This document shows, piece after piece, positions 61,101 through 64,000 of a stretch of 64,000 bases of DNA; position 1 is the stretch's first letter, and each line of letters opens with the position of its first letter. The stretch lies in assembly GCA_027886175.1 (NCBI GenBank), contig JAJNNQ010000137.1, positions 35,760,001 to 35,824,000 of the forward strand, in the 5' to 3' direction. A model generated the notes under the pieces. That model ran no database searches and was not told the origin of the DNA. It saw only the letters and a program-made list of their open reading frames with translations. The stretch comes from Phylloscopus collybita. Taxonomy: Eukaryota > Chordata > Aves > Passeriformes > Phylloscopidae. The position numbers were made by a program, and so were the translations under genes.

Positions 61101-64000
61101 CCTGCGACAAAGGATTGAAATGGACAACTGAAGAAACTTCAGTTTCTTCTCCTTTATCTTATATTCTGCTTCAAATAAAAGTCCTTGCAGCTAGAGCTTT
61201 TAATGAAACTCATTCACTTCAGAAATTAATTTTTAGATACAAAAGAGAACAAAAGATTCATAATAACCTGTGGCAGTGCTGATTTCTTCATCAGTGCTTT
61301 TTTCTGAACAGCCAATCAGGTCTAAATTGTAAGACAGAATATCCTGAAAGAGCTGCTTACGGTTAAGAGTGCAATCTTTCATGTGCTGCCTAAAACAAAT
61401 AAATGAGCAATTAATACATTTATCACAGCAAGAAAATATTAAGAAAGTTTCAGTACACACTTGGGTGAGGCATAAAGAAAACAAATACCCACAGAAAAAC
61501 TATTGTTTACTTTTAAATTTGGTTAAATGTATCTGAGCCTTTTCTAAACTTAAGCCTACATCACAGTATTTAGAACTCTCCAGCTCAAATAAGAGAATTA
61601 CAGGAATTAGGTATCTTTGTATCTCCAACAGTCAAACAACAGCCTGATGACAACGGCTAAAAGCTTATCCAGAATAAAGTTCACTCATGTTTTACCAGTG
61701 GTTAGGTTTCTATATTGGTTTCCATTCCATTTCCATATTGGTATCCATAGATTTCCATTCCTAATCAACTCACATCCACTTTTAAATATACTGCACAACA
61801 CTGCTAAACAAATTATTTTTTAATACAATTTAACACCGGCCTTTAAAAAAAACACACTTTTCCAGGAAACTAGAATTACACTACAATATCTTTTTTTTTT
61901 TTTTTTACTTAATAATTTAATTGGTATACATTTTTCATATCAAGTGTGCTTAACAGTATCAATCTCTATGTGAGGTTCTACAATGAGCTGACATTATGCT
62001 GAAATCATATGTAATCAGTTTTGTTTCAATCACTAGAAAAATGTGAAATATTTTCTATCAGGCCATACTATTTTTCTAAATTTACATCTAAAGAGCCTCC
62101 TCTTTCTTCATGGCTTAGATGAAGGGTTTTTCTTCCAAGTATCTCTAATAGAGTATTAAAAATAACCATGTCTAGAACTTGTGCACAGGATGACATATCC
62201 AGATCATTCAAAGAAAAGAAAATCATACTTATTTCAGACTCAGAGTCAGACATCTAGAAGAGACTTAGTTTAAGCTATTAAGCTAAGAAAATGAAAAAGA
62301 ACTTACCACTGACAGTCATCATCATTACACGTGCCTGTTAAATCAAAGCGGCAGAAACACTGTTTTGGCTCAATCATATTGCTGTACGTGATTGAACTGA
62401 GGTACAGCTTCTCCTTGGTACGAAAGTAAGGACTAAATCTAAAATGAAACAGTGAGCTGTTGTCATAAAGTACACAAGGCAAGACATCACTTCTCTAAAA
62501 ATTGTAATTAAAAATTACTCTCTGCATTTAATCTCATTACTTCCAAAACTCCCACTACTGACCAAAAGCATCATTAACCTACCAGCTAAGAATACAGTTA
62601 AAAAAAGAGAGGAAGGGAACCAAGAAATAATTCTCAACCTAATTAAGTTTTCCCCTAGCATTCTCTTCTCCTTTAGGTGCAGAACTTCATTAATATGAAA
62701 ATAGGTAGTAAAAACGCAGTACGGAGAGCAAATTACTGAAAGTGCATGTCAGTAGTTTACAGAAAATCTCATGCTCTAATCAGCATTAAGACCAACATCA
62801 AATACAAGTGTTAAGAGAACTGCAAAGATTAACATGAAGAACCACTGGTAAAAAAAACCCCAAAATGTATTAGCCTTAGAATGTATAAACAAACAAAAGT
62901 CTTAGTCTATCAGACTAACATTTGTTTTAAATCTTTAGCTGAAGTTTGACTTCAATTTTGGGATTTCTAGCTCCTTCAGGAACTGACATCATAACCTCCA
63001 AGTTAAAATGAGTATGCCTGTAACGATGGCATCCTTCATCATCTACTACATAAGACCATTGCAATAAAAAACCTGAAGCACCTGGTAGAATACAACTTCT
63101 CCAGTTTAAATTCCAGGCATTTTTTCTAAAATTTGATGTGTAGGAATGAACATACATTCTTTAGTCAAGAAGACAGATATGCAAAATTGATTACACTTGC
63201 AGATGTTACTGTCAGGTCAAGATGAACCACTGTGATTATGGCTCACTCCACTGAGGAGGAATCCAAAAAGAGATGATTGAGCCAATTTTGACTCAGATAA
63301 TGTAAACCCCAGCCAAGATCAAAGACTGTTTAATTGAAGTATGCTTCTTGGGTTTATATTGCTTTGTACCAGATAGAAAAATCCTGTTTTCAAATGCTTA
63401 ATCACTTTTTAGCTTAGCTGTATCAATGTGCAACACAATGTAAATGACCATATTACACAAAACCAAGGAACGTGCAGAGTAGAAAAAAAGACTGAATAAA
63501 ATCATCAGATTCCCTAAACCAGACAACATTGTTTAGGGATAGTCAAGTTTCTCACTAGGACTCATCCTTCTGTCCATGCCTGGGTATCAATGAAGAGCAC
63601 TGAAGAACATTTGAACAAGAACAAGTGGGCATAAGAGCTGCTACAGTCTTCATACCTGTAGGATTTAAATAGTAGAAGAGGACTACGATACGGTCCAAAC
63701 GGAAATGGTTTCACTTCAGCTTGTTTACTTTGTGACGTAAAAACATCCATCTCCACTGAAATTTCCTAGAAAACAGATAATCAGATAGCAGTTGCCATAC
63801 TACCTAGTAAAGACAAGCTTCACGTTTAGCTGTAAAACATTTACCTGACCACACAAGAGATCTTCCTTAGGCACAATGCAGGCAGTACTTTTCATTAGCA
63901 GTTCTTTCAGGCTGTCAGCTTTAGCATATAGTTTTTTCAGTTCATCAATATTCAACCCAAGGAACAGCTCAGGCTCTTCTGAAGCCTTTTTAGAAAGTTT
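43637..64000 (-). CDS. ZFC3H1: ZFC3H1, 3' half of the gene (21 coding exons)
   Basis: Scaffold of the nuclear PAXT connection, which with MTR4 (MTREX) and PABPN1 hands polyadenylated nuclear RNA to the exosome (established for the human protein). Coding exons in gene order are 63845-64000, 63656-63765, 62307-62438, 61268-61389, 60606-60707, 60111-60227, 59039-59210, 57092-57278, 56404-56595, 54232-54469, 52997-53102, 52684-52882, 52110-52204, 51753-51863, 49334-49438, 49070-49235, 48289-48389, 47057-47158, 46417-46456, 43900-43962 and 43637-43774. They join to 2754 bases (917 residues plus stop) with no phase break. Order: a segment before the finger, one CCCH finger, a basic linker, then HAT/TPR-like helical repeats to the C-terminus. 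The human protein has 1989 residues; the N-terminal half, with low-complexity and coiled-coil parts, lies beyond the right edge. No disabling change. Confidence 0.97.
43900..43962 (-). CDS. ZFC3H1: ZFC3H1 exon Z20
   Basis: 63 bp, phase 0 both sides, acceptor attttacag, donor gtaatg. Begins VHHLYQRALQKLPLCATLWK, the last HAT-like repeat. Confidence 0.95.
45722..46062 (-). mobile_element. CR1 LINE, truncated 3' end
   Basis: Plus-strand landmarks: CACAGAACCAAAGAATGGTT, GGGCTGGAAGGGACC, CATCCCTGGAAGTGATC, CTCTGGGCAACCTGTGTC, TTTTTCCTAATATCCAATC. This is a reversed CR1 3' UTR inside the Z19-Z20 intron. Confidence 0.92.
46104..46150 (+). repeat. Poly(A) run, 47 bp
   Basis: Uninterrupted A on the plus strand, followed at once by G-rich GGGGGAGGGGGGAG. 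Length may be affected by sequencing. Confidence 0.9.
46417..46456 (-). CDS. ZFC3H1: ZFC3H1 exon Z19 (micro-exon)
   Basis: Only 40 bp: encodes AIAAECFLMGQRE after completing an isoleucine codon. Acceptor ttcctcag, donor gtaagt; both neighbours need it for phase. Confidence 0.93.
47057..47158 (-). CDS. ZFC3H1: ZFC3H1 exon Z18
   Basis: 102 bp, acceptor ttttacag, donor gtaatg. Contains LLLRYWEESNVQILKLQAKM and FTYNIPTCLAIWK. Confidence 0.95.
48289..48389 (-). CDS. ZFC3H1: ZFC3H1 exon Z17
   Basis: 101 bp, acceptor ctacag, donor gtatgt. Encodes VILFYLSCIPKSQHSKTLER and then FCSTMPTNPGLAL. Confidence 0.95.
49070..49235 (-). CDS. ZFC3H1: ZFC3H1 exon Z16
   Basis: 166 bp, acceptor ctttccag, donor gtaaaa. 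Encodes YLVFLNSKVVESTNKVQEFK, later FTDLVNRCLVTVPTRYPIPF and DYWTNYEFHNK. Confidence 0.95.
49334..49438 (-). CDS. ZFC3H1: ZFC3H1 exon Z15
   Basis: 105 bp, acceptor taaacag, donor gtaagt. Encodes LCQSLHASVGEALDAYEAAL and then GAVMQQETVQNIWL, a HAT-type repeat (AYEAAL...IW). Confidence 0.94.
51190..51212 (+). repeat. Poly(A) run
   Basis: About 23 consecutive A residues in the Z14-Z15 intron. Confidence 0.9.
51753..51863 (-). CDS. ZFC3H1: ZFC3H1 exon Z14
   Basis: 111 bp, acceptor ctcttgtag, donor gtgaga. Encodes YLLNFPMPIDFTSPLYKEHL and then DDVVNQQIPYLWQIY. Its core diverges more from human than its neighbours; the ends (YLLN, PYLW.IYC) match. Confidence 0.92.
52110..52204 (-). CDS. ZFC3H1: ZFC3H1 exon Z13
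   Basis: 95 bp, acceptor aaaacag, donor gtacgt. Encodes ERSSSILPLLQDFVAAFFEN and then TCQQHGPMDLL; aligns to the human LLPFLRKF...ASFF segment. Confidence 0.92.
52684..52882 (-). CDS. ZFC3H1: ZFC3H1 exon Z12 (TPR-like repeats)
   Basis: 199 bp, acceptor tctttaag, donor gtaata. Contains SLLELCPNNCQLLESLATLY and KVWIEAFEKNPQNAEIFYRL. The frame stays open 50 bp further 5' through a GTT repeat, but that part is intron. Confidence 0.95.
52909..52957 (+). repeat. (AAC)n followed by a 25-bp A run
   Basis: Seven AAC units, then CCAC, then 25 A. On the minus strand this is a T run plus (GTT)n inside the 114-bp intron between Z11 and Z12. Confidence 0.93.
52997..53102 (-). CDS. ZFC3H1: ZFC3H1 exon Z11
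   Basis: 106 bp, acceptor ttttgaag, donor gtaagt. Encodes AIKTCTDESLEADKRIAICF and then PLYRNMIALLKLLE. Confidence 0.95.
54232..54469 (-). CDS. ZFC3H1: ZFC3H1 exon Z10
   Basis: 238 bp, acceptor tttacag, donor gtaaga. Contains CLAWLAYIHLIEFGVLPVKF, then YDPANVSPSRIV and DVKTDPDTLLAIFE. One of the best conserved parts relative to human. Confidence 0.96.
56404..56595 (-). CDS. ZFC3H1: ZFC3H1 exon Z9
   Basis: 192 bp, phase 0 on both sides, acceptor tctctag, donor gtaact. Contains FDGKDYVCGRMLQFLMEV and SFQLLETLLYRVHLSLFTGR. Confidence 0.95.
56751..56777. repeat. 12-bp inverted repeat with 3-bp spacer
   Basis: AAGTTCATAAGT, GGA, then its exact reverse complement. More copies of the same motif (TTATGAACTTCCAT, ATAAGTTCATA) lie within 75 bp. 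Confidence 0.95.
57092..57278 (-). CDS. ZFC3H1: ZFC3H1 exon Z8 (HAT/TPR-like repeat)
   Basis: 187 bp, acceptor tttttacag, donor gtaagt. Contains LARALENNKENPEIWCHYLR and EMCETAVEYAPSYQIWWT: A-x-E-N, P-x-I-W and Y-A-P features of a HAT repeat. Confidence 0.95.
59039..59210 (-). CDS. ZFC3H1: ZFC3H1 exon Z7 (first helical repeat)
   Basis: 172 bp, acceptor tcccacag, donor gtatgt. Encodes HKKRVPVLDTVVTPDDVRYF and later VQLWIKLAYKYLNQNE, a HAT-like helix pair with the W..LA/AYKYL signature. Confidence 0.95.
60111..60227 (-). CDS. ZFC3H1: ZFC3H1 exon Z6 (basic linker)
   Basis: 117 bp, acceptor gtttacag. Encodes PPHTTWKEKRKWRPKYWRKP, a basic Trp-rich stretch, then an acidic SSSGEEEQ and GPIKY. The donor GTAATC is weak but is the only one in phase with Z7. 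It makes this exon about four residues shorter than I recall for human. Confidence 0.87.
60606..60707 (-). CDS. ZFC3H1: ZFC3H1 exon Z5
   Basis: 102 bp, acceptor gtttcag, donor gtaagt. Encodes KYVEKLFGINQDRMSVDQMA and then VLLASNVNESKSH, close to human. Confidence 0.95.
61268..61389 (-). CDS. ZFC3H1: ZFC3H1 exon Z4 (zinc-finger histidine and linker)
   Basis: 122 bp, acceptor gttttag. Starts (W)QHMKDCTLNRKQLFQDI, supplying the finger's histidine, then LSYNLDLIGCSEKSTDEE. The donor is the unusual GTTATT (61,262-61,267), chosen because it alone keeps phase into Z5. Confidence 0.92.
62307..62438 (-). CDS. ZFC3H1: ZFC3H1 exon Z3 (most of the CCCH zinc finger)
   Basis: 132 bp, acceptor ttttag, donor gtaagt. 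Encodes FSPYFRTKEKLYLSSITYSN, then the finger CRFDLTGTCNDDDCQ. The three zinc-binding cysteines are here and the histidine is in Z4, giving C-x7-C-x4-C-x3-H. The donor splits the tryptophan codon between third Cys and His. Confidence 0.96.
63656..63765 (-). CDS. ZFC3H1: ZFC3H1 exon Z2
   Basis: 110 bp, acceptor ttttctag, donor gtatga. Encodes EISVEMDVFTSQSKQAEVKP, then FPFGPYRSPLLLFKSY. Ends two bases into an arginine codon. Confidence 0.95.
63845..64000 (-). CDS. ZFC3H1: ZFC3H1 exon Z1 (cut by window edge)
   Basis: At least 156 bp, in frame from base 64000, donor gtaaat. Contains EEPELFLGLNIDELKKLYAK and ends ...LLCGQ. The upstream boundary is outside the window. Confidence 0.94.

Larger units (their letters stand above)
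43963..63655 (-). other. ZFC3H1 introns
   Basis: Non-coding spaces between Z2 and Z20. The larger ones are 43,963-46,416, 47,159-48,288, 49,439-51,752, 53,103-54,231, 54,470-56,403, 57,279-59,038, 59,211-60,110, 61,390-62,306 and 62,439-63,655. They hold one CR1 copy, A/T runs, a 12-bp palindrome pair at 56,751-56,777, a GC-richer patch at 55,620-55,870, and three open segments with splice-like edges treated as findings. No RNA gene seen. Confidence 0.75.

Overview
The window is nuclear DNA of a bird, most likely a songbird (Passeriformes). It holds parts of two intron-rich vertebrate genes placed tail to tail. The bird assignment rests on several CR1 LINE 3' ends, an avian-type ERVL-like LTR, and a SINE-like element with a tRNA-Ile-derived head and a CR1-like tail, a combination I know only from songbirds. 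No bacterial, plasmid or CRISPR features are present.

Region 1 (1 to about 25,995, plus strand): the 3' two thirds of LGR5, the leucine-rich-repeat G-protein-coupled receptor for R-spondins. Thirteen coding exons (L1-L13, probably exons 6-18 of 18) run from 1187 to the stop codon at 23122-23124 and encode 693 residues: the later LRRs, the cysteine-containing hinge, the seven-helix domain and the cytoplasmic tail. A long AT-rich 3' UTR follows. The signal peptide, first LRRs and promoter lie off the left edge. The introns carry a (TCTCT)n tract, a (CA)n tract, a tRNA-derived SINE, two CR1 copies and a T-rich pyrimidine tract.

Region 2 (about 25,996 to 42,924): gene-free intergenic DNA between the two converging 3' ends. 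It contains a broken ERVL-like provirus (36,559-38,456) and a CR1 end (39,580-39,755). I see no supported gene here.

Region 3 (about 42,925 to 64,000, minus strand): the 3' half of ZFC3H1, the zinc-finger and HAT/TPR scaffold of the nuclear PAXT RNA-decay connection. Twenty-one exons (Z1-Z21) join without a phase break into 918 codons (917 residues plus stop): the region before the CCCH finger, the CCCH finger, and the whole C-terminal helical-repeat region. The gene's 5' half is off the right edge.

The pair matches the LGR5-ZFC3H1 order I know from human chromosome 12. The two genes have unrelated jobs (Wnt/R-spondin signalling at the membrane; nuclear polyadenylated RNA turnover), and the sequence gives no sign that they work together. 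I found no wholly new system. The items most worth checking are a CAGTAG tandem acceptor in LGR5, three unexplained open segments with splice-like edges inside ZFC3H1 introns, and the structure of the broken provirus. Exons were found by reading splice sites and comparing with the human proteins from memory; no alignment was run.
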